This document shows, piece after piece, positions 21,641-32,167 of a stretch of DNA of 64,000 nucleotides. Location: positions 37,739,378 through 37,803,377 of the forward strand of contig NC_073746.1 in the NCBI RefSeq assembly GCF_029784135.1, in the 5' to 3' direction. How positions within the stretch are numbered: position 1 is the stretch's first letter; each line of letters opens with the position of its first letter. The position numbers were made by a program, and so were the translations under genes. The notes below the pieces were generated by a model, which worked only from the letters and a program-made list of their open reading frames with translations, did no database searches and was not told the DNA's origin. Source of the DNA: Toxorhynchites rutilus septentrionalis. Its lineage: Eukaryota > Arthropoda > Insecta > Diptera > Culicidae.

Positions 21641-22746
21641 GTATATATATATTATATATACTGGCTGACCCGGCGAACTTCGTCCCGTTCAAAATTATTG
21701 TTTTGATATGAATTCTTCAGAACGAATTTCTAAACTTTTTCTCATCACAACATTGTTCTATGGGCAGAATACAACAAATACAACAAAATGAAGATGGCTC
21801 AAAAGGGACCTTCCTTTCATCGGATTTTGCGATTAGCAACACATTTGGCCTTCCATTTTTACCATTTTTATTTATATAGATAGATGGATCGAAGATATAG
21901 GAATGCGTTTTTTTGTCTGAAAATCCATTTCCACTTTCGAACAAAGATCAACTTCCTAGCGCAAATATCGAATGGCCTAACAATGCTCACCATGATATAA
22001 TTTTGGGTCATATGGGAATTCAATTTTCCAAATTTTAAGACTTTTTCAGAGTTTTCCGAAAATTTTCCGATTTTGCTCTACACTATATTGATCTACGGGA
22101 AGAGACAAGTACAACAAAATAAAGAAGGCTAAAATCGGGCCATCCCTTTTTCAGGTTTTCCGGTTCCGAACAGATTTGGTTTTCCATTTTTGTTTATATA
22201 GATAGATATAGGCTAACAGTGTGAGGTTGAAGGGATGCTCATGAACTGGGATGAAACGATCTCCGTTGTCGCTTGGATGTAGTCAATCTTAATATTACTC
22301 GAAGATGTACAGTCAGGGCTTTGAGAATCAACTCATTGTCGTTTGCTCAAAAGAGACCCCTCTAGGAGAGTCATTTTTAAGGAAATTAGCGACGCACATG
22401 TTGCCGTCCACACGTTTGCTCTAATAGGTCTAACGTCATGTGTATTGATGTAAACTAAGTATGGAAACTTTTAATGTATTAAAACTATGGGAAAATTTCA
22501 TACGGTGAGTCAAATATATTTGATGTGATGAATAGAGCATCTCATTTTTCATAAATCTGTGAAATATTATTATATCCAAAAAGTTTGCAACAAAAATTAA
22601 AAGTATTTTACAGATATGTCTGTGAATTTACAAACATATCTGTAAATCTGGCATCTCTGGTGGTATGAGAATTTATTGCAAGAAATCACTTGAAAAAATG
22701 CATGAATTTGCTTGAAAATGAAGTGAATTGAGTCCGCACCACTTAG

Positions 22747-24560
22747 GTTCAAACTATCAAACATAACAAACAAGTTTAAAATCTGAGTTAATAACTTTTA
22801 ATTAGTGGTGGGTAGCATGAACAAGCAGAATAAAATCACTTGATAAACGTTCTTTTCATTGACTTTCTTTTAAGTTAATAACTCAGATTGGAAACTTTTT
22901 TGTTGTGTTTGATAGTTTAGACACTAAATAAAAACCTTTTTCATTGAAATATGTGGTGGAAATTGGAAAAATATCTGATTGTCAGTTTGACATACGGTAC
23001 AAGGTACAACCAAAGTATGTCTGTCATGGTACGATGGTACCTGTACAACGCTGTACACGTACAACGCAAGTACAGCTGTATGTCTGTCCCTGGTATAAGC
23101 AACTCGGTACAATCGCTGTACCTGTACCGACCTATTTTTCCGCTGTACATGGCTACAGTTGTACTGTGCGCAGCGCCATAGACGGTTAGTGGTGAGTAGC
23201 ATGAACAAAACGAATCAAAACATTTGGTATACATTCTTTTCATTGACTTTCTCTTGAGTTAATAACTCAGATTGGAAACATATTGGTTGTGTTCGATAGT
23301 TTAGACGCTATATAAAAACCCTTTTCATTGAAATATTGGTGAAAATACAATGCAATAAGTGGAGGCGATCTGGCGTAGCGGTAACATCCATACCTCTCAC
23401 GCAGAGATCACGAGTTCAATTCTCACTCCCGACATTCTTCCAAAAATGGAAGTAAAAGTGACGAACCAGCCGAATTGTGTTGAAAATCACTATAATAAAG
23501 AAAAAAAAAAAAAACAATGCAATAAATTCAAACTTCTGATTGTCAGTCTGACATGCGGTACAATGTACAACCAAAGTATGTGTGTCATGCTATCGTGGTA
23601 CCTGTACAACGCTGTACACGTACAGCGCTAGTACAGTTGTATGTCTGTCCATGGTATTATACTTATGACAGACATACAGCTGTACTACCGTTGTACTTCG
23701 AAAATTGTATGTCTGTCACCATGTACAGCGCTAGAACCATGCAAGCAACTCGGTACAATCGCTGTACCTGTACCGACCCGTTTTACCGCTGTACATGGCT
23801 ACAGTTGTACTGTGCGCAGCGCTATAGACGGTGGGTGGTGGGTAGCATGAACAAACAGAATCAAATCACTTGGTAAACGTTCTTTTTATTGATTTCTCTT
23901 AAGTTAATAACTCAGATTGGAAACTGGTTTGTTGTGTTTGATAGTTTAAACACTAAATAAAAACCTTTTTCATTGAAATATGTGGTGGAAATTGGAAAAA
24001 TATCTGATTGTCAGTTTGACATACGGTACAATGTACAACTAAAGTATGTCTGTCATGGTGCGATGGTACCTGTACAACGCTGTACACGTACAACGCAAGT
24101 ACAGCTGTATGTCTGTCCCAGGTATTATACTTAAGACAAACATACAACTGTACTAGCGTTGTACTTCGAAAAGTGTATGTTTGTCACCATGTACAGCGCT
24201 AGAACCATGCAAGCAACTCGGTACAATTGCTGTATCTGTACCGACCTGTTTCACCGTTGTACATGGCTACGGTTTGTCAATTACAACTGTGCGCAGCGCC
24301 ATAGACGGGTAGTGGTGGGTAGCATGAACTAACCGAAACAAAATACTTGGTAAACATTCTTCTCATTGACATTCTCTTGAGTTAATAGCTCAGAATGGAA
24401 ACTTGTTTGTTGTGTTTGATAGTTTAGACGCTAGATAAAAATCTTTTTCATTGAAATATGTGGTAAAAATTGGTCAAAGTTTTGATTGTCAGTTTGACAT
24501 GCGGTACAATGTACAAGCAACGTATGTACACGTACAACGCTAGTACAGTTGTATGTCTGT
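22747..24560 (+). repeat. GTAC repeat array, units 3 to 6
   Basis: A short inverted remnant (22747-22800), then four head-to-tail forward units starting near 22800 (truncated), 23098, 23661 and 24128. Units 5 and 6 are offset by 467 bp. Each unit ends TGTATGTCTGTCC..GGTATTA and starts GACAGACATACAGCTGTAC. Unit 4 carries a SINE. Confidence 0.75.
23359..23513 (+). mobile_element. tRNA-derived SINE, family A, with target duplication
   Basis: 155 bp: A box at TGGCGTAGCGGTAACA, B box at GAGTTCAATTCTC, then a tail ending in A14. Flanked by perfect ACAATGCAATAA (23347-23358 and 23514-23525). The homologous site in GTAC unit 1 (16293-16304) has one ACAATGCAATAA and no SINE. Confidence 0.9.
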
Positions 24561-25265
24561 TATTTTGGACAAGACACCCCTTTTCCAGAATGAAGTATCA
24601 CCATCAAGTTTCTTTAAAAAAATATTGTAATCTTATTCATAAAAATTACATGCGAATTCAAAAACTTTGCGGTTTGTTATGTGAGTAAACTTGACAACAT
24701 TTTCTCATCAATAGCCTTTTTTCTCTAAATAAATTGACATAAAATACAGTAAATGTAAAGAGTAGTTAATAGTTATTATTACAACTTACAAAAATAATAC
24801 TTTCTACAAAACTATTAGTCATTCTTATTGCAAGTTCGTTCACGTAACACAACTTATACAGTATTTGAAAGTTTCAAATAAGAACTTATATTAGACCACA
24901 TCGACCCTGACATTCAATTTTCGTTTATGTCGACCTCTGGGAAGCCGACATCGACCCCAAGAAGTCCAACTAAAATTATTCCGAAAATGCATTTTTTCAC
25001 TTGACGTTAGACTTTACAAATATTTTAGTGTCATTTTGCAAGAAAAAAGTAACTTGGTAGTTTAGCGTATTAAAAATGTTAGGTTTCGTTTCGAATAAAG
25101 AGTGTTTGCGGCATTCGCTACTCTGTTTCTTTTTCCTATTCAATTTTTTTTCCCTTTTTGCTCATGAATAGTTTGTTTTACATAAGAAAGATATCAGTTA
25201 TCACAACAAATATTGTTTTTGGGTTGCAGTACACGATTTGTACATCGATGGTACCAGATTTGATC
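24561..25265. other. No gene seen
   Basis: AT-rich sequence between the GTAC array and a mariner relic; nothing recognised. Confidence 0.5.
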
Positions 25266-25270
25266 ATAAC

Positions 25271-26332
25271 AGAAGTACCGGTAAGTTTCTTCGTTTTTTT
25301 TTTAAATTTGCGGGAATAATCGGTCGGTTTGTCGGCTAACCACGAATCGATCCAATTTTTGGCCTCATCAAAATTGGAGAAGTACTGGTCAACCAGGCCA
25401 TCCTGCATCGATCGAAAAAGGTACGGGGAAGCCATGTCTGGAGAATTCGGTGGATGGGATAGGATCTCCCATTTCAGCGTTTCCAAGAATGTTTTGATTG
25501 GTTTCGAGACATGCGGCCGAGCATTGCCGTGCTGCAAAATAACTTTATCGTGTCTTTACTCGTATTGTGGCCGTTTTTCCTTCAGTGCATGGCTCAAACG
25601 TATCGATTGTCATCGGTAGAGGTCCTTCGTAATGGTTTCATGCGGTTTTAGCAGCTCATAGTACATAGTACTGGTCCCATCAAATAGACAGCATAACCTC
25701 CTGACCGTGAATATTCCGCGCGGTCGTCGATGTTGATGCAGGGGAATCAATACGTTGCTCGACGTTTAGGATTGTCGCAATGGACCCACTTTTCATCGCC
25801 AGTAACGATTCGATGCAAAAAAACCTTTTCTTTTATGCCGTTGGAGCAGTTGTTCACACGTGAAAAAACGGCGTTCGACCTCTCGTGGCTTCAATTCACA
25901 CGGCACCCAATGTCTTATCTTTCGGATCATTCCCATTGCTCTTAAACGATCGGATATGGTTTGCTGAGCTACTCCAAGTATATCTGCAAGTTCTTGTTGC
26001 GTTTGTGACGAATCTTGATCGAGTAAAGTCTCCAATTCTTCATCTTCAAACTTTTTTGGTGGTCCGGAACGTTCTTCGTCATCCAAGTCCACGTTTGACA
26101 CGTTCGCTCAGTTGGAGCATGGTCATCATAAATATCCATCAAAATGAGATGACTTCCCGCAGCTTTTTTTCATATTGAAGTAGTGAAGTAACACTCCACT
26201 CTCGTTGGTTTGGCTTTTTGGCATATACTGATAAAGACGCACAATGACAGTAGCCTTCGAACGAATGCCTGGAAATTACGTTACAAGTTACGCCATCTGC
26301 TGTAAAACCGAAAAAACTTACCGGTACACCTA
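25271..26332 (-). pseudogene. mariner with both ends, transposase broken
   Basis: Inverted ends GTACCGGTAAGTTTYTTCG at 25275-25293 and 26309-26327, the right one continuing outward to TTAGGT. On the minus strand the transposase runs HYFNMKKSCGKS, then DLDDEERSGPPKKFEDEELE, QTQQELADILGVAQQTIS and PREVERRFFTCEQLL. Next come QHGNARPHVSKP and LSHPPNSPDMASPYLF with the third Asp region (APSD altered to ASPY), and then KNWIDSWLADKPTDY. At about 1.06 kb it is shorter than a normal 1.3 kb mariner; the block around the first catalytic Asp is deleted or scrambled and frames shift. Confidence 0.8.
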
Positions 26333-26564
26333 ATATTTGTGAACAAAAAAATAATGTTGTAGCAACGGTCATTTTGAATGTGGTACAAACAAGAATACAG
26401 GTGAACATTTCTCGTATTCAGCTAAAGATGACGCGTAATTACAGATAACAATGACATTTCTGTACGCTTACGGTGTTTGGGTTTCATCATTCTCTAAAGT
26501 CAGATTTAGTTTGTTGATTCTGAACATGATTTCGCGAGTTGTTAGAAGTTTTTAGTTGCTGATC

Positions 26565-27015
26565 ATGAAAATCGAAATTTCTGTGCGGAAACTAATAGTT
26601 GAGGACCGCCAAGATGTCGTATCCTTTTGGAACACAGCGGCCAAGTACAACGTAAGCATTGGTAAGATTCAGAAGCTTTGGAGGAAGTATCTAGAGCTTG
26701 GTACCGTTTGCGACCGGGCCAAGACGTGAATGCAAACGCTTGAAAACGGACCGTGATGATGCCAGAATCGCCAGAGAAGTGCGAAAAAACCCAAGAGGTA
26801 CAAACAGAACTATAAAACAAAGCTTATCATTGAACATATCGAAGCGAACAGTGCGATTGAGACTGCACCAGCAAGGATTAATGAGCAAGTTTGCGCCTCT
26901 TCGACTGTTAATCCGTTAGGTCAACCGAATCAAACGTATGGAATTCGCCAATAAATACGTCTACAAGTCAATCTCGTACTGGAAAAGATGCTGTGGTCAG
27001 ACGAAAGCAAATTCG
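26565..27015 (+). pseudogene. Tc1-like transposase, N-terminal half, degraded
   Basis: Frame 1 gives MKIEISVRKLIVEDRQD... and IGKIQKLWRKYLELGTVCDR. A +1 shift leads to GPRRECKRLKTDRDDARIAR and NISKRTVRLRLHQQGLMSKF (paired-like HTH region, as in Tc1). A further shift gives RMEFANKYV and WSDESKF, the first catalytic Asp region. The rest is missing. Confidence 0.7.
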
Positions 27016-27424
27016 AGGAACGAAACAACGAGTATGAATTATGCGAGGAGAGGAGCTACTTGACAAGAACGTGATAATCATAAAAGATTATTTGATTGCG
27101 ATGAGTTTGGAAGAAATTGAATTCGGCGCAATTTTATACATAACATGTTATTTTCTTACCTCTTTCAGTAGGGAAAATTGTATAAATATTGACAATGGTT
27201 GAATCAAAGAAGGAAATTCGAGAGCACAATCGAAAACAAGTAGAAAAATGCATGGTTCCTGTGGAGTCGGCCGTTTGCCACTGGCAAACGTCCGAGCATC
27301 ACGGAGCCGTCGAAAGCACGTCTTACCTGTAGAACTGCTGATGAAAAGAAGGCAGAGCCAGAACGATGCAAGGGAGACGTAAGGCGTCGTTCGGTTGTGT
27401 GCTGCCTCGAGCATTGGTGTGTGT
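27016..27424. other. No gene seen
   Basis: Nothing recognised. Moderately higher GC near 27240-27400 without a convincing frame. Confidence 0.4.
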
Positions 27425-27590
27425 CAACTGACGTGCACACAGTTGAACTCATGGTAGACTCTCGTCGAGTTGTCTTGCTTAAACCCCACAGTAAGCACAT
27501 CAGGTGACAACTTTCGTGCACACAGTTGAACTGATAGTAGACCCTCATCGGGTTGTCTTGCCTATGCCCCACAGTTCCTGCACGTGAGAT
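27425..27590. repeat. Diverged tandem duplication, about 85 bp
   Basis: GTGCACACAGTTGAACT, then GTAGACYCTCRTCGRGTTGTC and CCCCACAGT, occur twice in a row. No known function. Confidence 0.55.
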
Positions 27591-27734
27591 CTACCTTGGA
27601 AAGTCCGGAAGTAAAATATACGAGATTTGTTTTTGAGTTTTAGGTTACATTATCATCATTTTCTTAGTTCAAAAACAAAATCCAGATATCTCACCGATCG
27701 TTTACGTTTTGCGTTAGATCGCCAATTCGCTTGC

Positions 27735-27950
27735 ATTTGTGCAGATCGGAATGTATTTCCCCAACACGAACTACAAACCCGAGGAGCCTAAGAAAATCAT
27801 CGTTACAGATACTAGCGGTGAAAGAACTTTTAAGCTTAAAGCCTCTAAGTATAAAAAATTGAATTTATTGCAAGCAGGGAAACTTTTTTTTACACTCATG
27901 CATTTTTGCACTCCGGAATGTGTTTTCCTAACACGGACTACGTAAGCGGG
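27735..27950 (+). repeat. Diverged minisatellite-type units
   Basis: GCAGATCGGAATGTATTTCC..AACACGAACTAC and, 160 bp on, CACTCCGGAATGTGTTTTCC..AACACGGACTAC, related to the last unit of the 11 kb minisatellite. Confidence 0.45.
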
Positions 27951-28009
27951 AACGAACGTCTCAGGTACGAAAACAATGCTAATTCAATCAATACAAACAA
28001 ATGATTACT

Positions 28010-28645
28010 AAGCCAACGGCATTTATTCATTCGAAAAAGCGAAGCACATCGTTTGCTTGTAGAATCTTATGGTGAACATGATCCAGCATTAAAACATGTG
28101 AGAGATGGTTTCGGCATTTCAAAAATGGTGATTTCGAACTGAAAGTCAATGATCAACCAGATTCAAAGAAACGGTTTGAAAACGATGAATTACAGGATTA
28201 GTTTGCCCTACCCAAATACAACATAAATTGACAGAAACACTGAATGTATCCCGAAATGCAATTGGCAATTATAGGAAAGTTCCACGAGCTCGGAAAATGG
28301 GTGCCACACAAATTGAGCGAAAAGGAAATGGAGCATCGCTAAACCATTTGTGAAATGCTTCTTCAACGGTACCAATGAAATTTGGTTTTGCACCGGATTG
28401 TCACTGGCGATGAAAAATAAATTAATCTCGAGAATCATAAACGTAAAAAATCACAGCTTTCATCTGGTGAAGCCGACCCATCCATTGCAAAGCCAAATCG
28501 TTTCGACCGAAACACGAAACGCTGTGTGTAGTGGTACAGGGAGCATTTGGAGTGCCATGAGCTACAAAAACCGGGTGAAATTGTGAATACAGATCACTAC
28601 ATACAGCAAATGATAAGCTTTAACTTTGCATTAATGGAAAAAAAA
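28010..28645 (+). pseudogene. mariner transposase, N-terminal two thirds, degraded
   Basis: Pieces in three frames: EAHRLLVESYGEHDPA, WFRHFKNGDFELKVNDQPDS, QTQHKLTETLNVSRNAIGN, then RIVTGDEK (first catalytic Asp), SSGEADPSIAKPNRFDRNT and LQKPGEIVNTDHYIQQM. The second and third Asp blocks are not present. It ends shortly before the 3' end of ZAD gene 2 and is convergent with it. Confidence 0.7.
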
Positions 28646-28797
28646 AGACCGGAGAAAAGGGTCTGAAGAAACGGTAGGGAGGTATTTTCGATTTGCATGT
28701 ATGTGACTCACCAAAACAAACAGTTCGAATTTAAGGAAGAATGTGTATTTACCAAAAAAAAAATTGGTGTTCTTTTCAATAACGAAATAATATTTGT

Positions 28798-30198
28798 TTA
28801 GGACAATGATACACTCTCCAATTCCAGCAGCATATTTCCATCTAGAGGGTGGCTAGGAAGTTGTAGCCTAGAGTGTCGAGCACTTCGATGCGCTGCAAAG
28901 TCATCTTCGTTTTCCAGCAGGAGGTTGCGACAGATTTTGCAGCAATAGTACAACTTTTTGGCCCTCTGTAAGCAGTGGCGAGTTAATGCTGCTTTGGTTT
29001 TGTAGGTTTCTTGACAGTAACAGCAGCGATTATGCTTCCAAATCATTCCCACCGGATGATACTCTACACAGTGCATTCTAAGTTCTGCCGGGGAATCGTA
29101 CAACCGCTGACAGCCACAGCACAACTCACCTTTCAAACGTAAAATCTTATAGTGCTGTGTCTCTTTTGAAAGATCGAAAATGTTTTCATTGTCGGCGGTT
29201 AGAACGATGGGATCCCGCGGAGTGCTGTCTACCCTAGAATAGTCATTGGCGTTTCCCACCAAACTTATTGCAGCGTTTTCATCATCAGAATCAGTTTCAC
29301 AGGAATGATTTTCACTATCAGTATCATTCACTTCGACCAGCACATCGAATGAAGCGGCCGTTGGCGTCTTCTTTAGGATGATTTTATTATCAATCGAACG
29401 CATCGATCCGTTTTTCATAGTTCCCGGGCCACATTCTTCCCCCATGATGGAATCAATGACCTGGTCAAATACCTCTGGATGATTGATTTTTCCTTGTCTT
29501 TTCGAAAGTAGAGAACCGCTTGAATCACTTGTAAGTCGTATCGTGGATTGCTCCTTGTTATTTTTCTTGCTACTTTTTGGGCGTGGAGACAGTTTACTCG
29601 ATGTTGCATCTGGTGCATGGCGAATATCTTGTATTCTATTATTTACTGTGACTGGCTTTGGCACACGCAATTGCTTTTTCGCGCCTGAAGGAGTGTTCCG
29701 AGCCAAGCTGTTATTGTTTGTGCCAATTGTACCCGGAACCTTGTCCACTGAAATAGTGCTTGGAAAGAGTACTTTCACGGTGGACACACCATTCAACTGG
29801 GTTGACTTTTCCCGAGCCTGCTTCCGGAGCAACGTGTTCGAGTTACGACAACGCTTCCTAAACGCAAACCCTGCGTCTAGTTGTGCCAAACAGTCGTCAC
29901 ATATGTACTGTGGGAAGCCATCTTTTTCCTCAATCGCCAACCCAGCAAATTCGTTGATCATTTCGTTAATTTTGATCAGCTGACTGTCACAAATGCAGTA
30001 CAAAGAGACAAGTTCTTCTACCTCATGACTCAAACATATCCGGCATCGGAGATCTTCGTCTTCGTTTTGCGTAGTGTCGGGCAGCTTACGGTATTCGCCC
30101 CATGACTGACGACACCTTCGCCAGAATGAATAGGCCAAATCCAGCTTGCTAAAGCAAGTATCGCATACTTGTTTCGGCAGCTCATCTCGAGTCGAAAT
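28798..30198 (-). CDS. ZAD gene 2, exon 2
   Basis: Starts ISTRDELPKQVCDTCFSKLD at the acceptor (30199-30200). The first in-frame methionine comes much later, so the exon is internal. It ends LLELESVSLS. No AATAAA was seen within 100 bases after the stop. Confidence 0.85.
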   Translation of the reverse strand: MSTRDELPKQVCDTCFSKLDLAYSFWRRCRQSWGEYRKLPDTTQNEDEDLRCRICLSHEVEELVSLYCICDSQLIKINEMINEFAGLAIEEKDGFPQYICDDCLAQLDAGFAFRKRCRNSNTLLRKQAREKSTQLNGVSTVKVLFPSTISVDKVPGTIGTNNNSLARNTPSGAKKQLRVPKPVTVNNRIQDIRHAPDATSSKLSPRPKSSKKNNKEQSTIRLTSDSSGSLLSKRQGKINHPEVFDQVIDSIMGEECGPGTMKNGSMRSIDNKIILKKTPTAASFDVLVEVNDTDSENHSCETDSDDENAAISLVGNANDYSRVDSTPRDPIVLTADNENIFDLSKETQHYKILRLKGELCCGCQRLYDSPAELRMHCVEYHPVGMIWKHNRCCYCQETYKTKAALTRHCLQRAKKLYYCCKICRNLLLENEDDFAAHRSARHSRLQLPSHPLDGNMLLELESVSLS

Positions 30199-31529
30199 CT
30201 AAAATTTATTATTTAGATTAATTATAAACAAAAAATATTCGGTGGAATATTAGAAATGTTATACAATAGGAGCGAATAATATCCATTACATTGTGGAAGA
30301 GAATTCGATTATTCTTTTGCGATAAACTTTCAAGTGTATTCGCCTTTGGCCTCGAAGAAGGCCATTTAGAAGATTCTCATTGGAGAGTTCTTGGACCCTG
30401 TCACGATCTTTCGCGCAGTAAACGAACACGAAACACATTTCTCGCGTAACTTTTGAAAAGGTCCTATGTAACAAATGTAAACAAATCGAGTTAATGGATG
30501 CACGCTATTAGTCTTCAATCATTGAATGCATTACAAAAACAATCGTTCACGTATCTATTTTCTTCATCTTTTTATCGCCGATACAAAAAATATCCAATGT
30601 ACAGATTCGGGTTTTAAGCACCCGGCTGTTACTTCGGACGCCACTTTCCTCTGATGCCCGAAACGTCCGAAGTAACAAAGCAGTCAAAACAACACGAAGT
30701 CGTACTTCGGTCTTTTTGAGTTTTTGTTTCTCACAGTAGTTGTTATCGATTTCAGTTCAATTCAACGGGTGATAACAATAATAATCTGTCTTTAGAACGA
30801 AATGCTGATTTTTGGATTGTTGTTTAGTAGTTAGTTTCAAATTCTTATCGTGCAACGTAATATGTCCAATGTGCAAACGCGGGCAGTCAAAACGTCCAAT
30901 GTAACATTTTCGCTCCTTGGAATCAACTTTAAACTCAAATCACGGAACAACATCTACGATTGGTTTTGGAGAGCTATTCTTGATCGCTAGTGGTGAGAGG
31001 AGCGATAAAGATCGATAACTTTTAAGACAATTCGCGGAATAATGTTCGGGTCTTCAACTTCGTTTTTCTCGAGTTGACGAAAATGTTACATTGGACCTTT
31101 TCAAAAGTTACGCGAGATTTAGACACTAAGACCTCCGCTAATTTGTGTACGGCGCCTTATAACGTCTAGCGGAAATGTTGATGATTGAAGGCCAGGATGG
31201 TTTTGCAATGTTTAGTTGAATTGGAACGGAATCTTCTACTAAGTTGCTTAGACCATCTGAATGAACCAATCGTCCAAAAGCTTAGAAGAGGAACTGTGTT
31301 CCATTAGGACAACACCAGGCCACCTTATTTGAAGTTTACATGAAAATAGTGGATTTCTTTTTCCCCAAACCAATATTTTACTTACCAGTACACCCGTACA
31401 AGCCAGTGCCATGTGCGAGAGCAGCATATTCTGTGTGGACCCCACACAAAACATCGATATCAGCTCGTTTACTTCCGATTCTAAACAGACCCTACAGCGC
31501 AGATCCTCCGCTATTCCTTTGTCTGCCAT
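28798..31529 (-). CDS. ZAD C2H2 zinc-finger protein 2, two exons, about 514 aa
   Basis: Exon 1 31529-31386 (48 codons, MADKGIAEDLRCRVC...), donor GTAAGT; exon 2 30198-28798, acceptor TTTTAG; both phase 0, intron 1187 bp. The join completes ZAD1 (CRVC in exon 1, VCDTC in exon 2). ZAD2 follows (CRIC and CDDC). Then a Ser/Lys-rich linker, an acidic stretch, and only three irregular fingers (CCGCQRLYDSPAELRMHCVEYH, CCYCQETYKTKAALTRH, CCKICRNLL). There is no canonical finger array, unlike gene 1, so DNA binding may be weak or it may act through ZAD dimerisation. The start could also be the upstream in-frame ATG at 31592. Paralog of gene 1 by layout and by shared strings (LRCRIC, CCGC). Confidence 0.8.
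30440..31117. mobile_element. 678 bp TIR element in the intron of ZAD gene 2
   Basis: 34 bp inverted ends TCTCGCGTAACTTTTGAAAA plus GGTCCWATGTAACA with one mismatch. Variants of GTCCAATGTAACA recur inside (near 30595, 30664, 30865, 30890), and a 13 bp hairpin GTTACTTCGGACG lies at 30627-30639 / 30663-30676. The target duplication is unclear. No frame. Confidence 0.65.
31386..31529 (-). CDS. ZAD gene 2, exon 1
   Basis: 48 codons with the first half of ZAD1, ending ACTGVL at a consensus donor. Found from the missing half domain; short exons like this are easily missed. Confidence 0.75.
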
Positions 31530-31592
31530 CCTGAATGTTTTGCTAGCAAAACATTCAGAAAGATTGAGTTTGTAATTTAAAAACACCTTCAC

Positions 31593-32167
31593 TCAAATTT
31601 CGTTCGGTAACTCATAAAAACGTTGTAAACAAACGAAATATGACAACACTTCAGCTGAGACCAAATGCTAAAGCACTGTACAAAGTGTGTTTGGTTTTGG
31701 ATTGTCCATCAGGGACAGGGATGCCAGGTGATTTTTTCAAATGTAATGTATGGTACGAAAAAATGCCTTCACAATCATATCGGAGGAAACTAAATTTCAT
31801 AACGCACTTTTGAACGAAGTTTGACAGCTAATTCAATGTTTATTATAATTGGCATTGTTATATAGCGTATTTCAGTAAACTTACCTTGAGGTTTTGAGGT
31901 TTATTTCAATAAATACGAACAAAGAATATATTGCGCAACTGCGAACTACATATATTTTATGAGTTTACAAATGATAATTGGCTTGATAAACCGTTGATTC
32001 AGTGAATATAGCCCCAGTTCTTCCACACAAACGGAACTGTGATAACTCAATTTGTTCATTTCAGCTTTGAAGTTTTGGTTGTAAATCAAACCATACCCAT
32101 GAAACTAATCATTGAAACGGTATGTAACCGGAAAACCTTCGATTTGTGAAGGGGTCATTTGAATGAT
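31593..32167. other. Upstream region of ZAD gene 2
   Basis: Should contain the promoter. No convincing TATA box or repeat was recognised. Confidence 0.4.

Larger units (their letters stand above)
20040..22746. mobile_element. 2.7 kb hAT-like element
   Basis: Ends CTAGGTAGTGCGGAC and CTAAGTGGTGCGGAC (inward, two mismatches in 15) flanked by a perfect 8 bp duplication GTTCAAAC (20032-20039, 22747-22754). Removing it rejoins the inverted GTAC unit. Content: a SINE family B tail (20055-20245), a dispersed AT-rich repeat (21250-21620), two CTGTAAA-type repeats (near 20980 and 22620), and a repeat beginning CTGGCTGACCCGGCGAAC (about 21660-22210). No hAT transposase was recognised, so it is non-autonomous. 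Confidence 0.65.

Noticed and set aside
23359..23513. A tRNA gene (also at 2325-2465, 48497 and 57561)
   Set aside because: Only A and B boxes are kept; a non-tRNA tail, A tract, target duplication and repeated copies show SINEs.
22800..24560. CRISPR-like array
   Set aside because: Units are about 465 bp with palindromic ends, not short repeats with unique spacers, and the DNA is eukaryotic.
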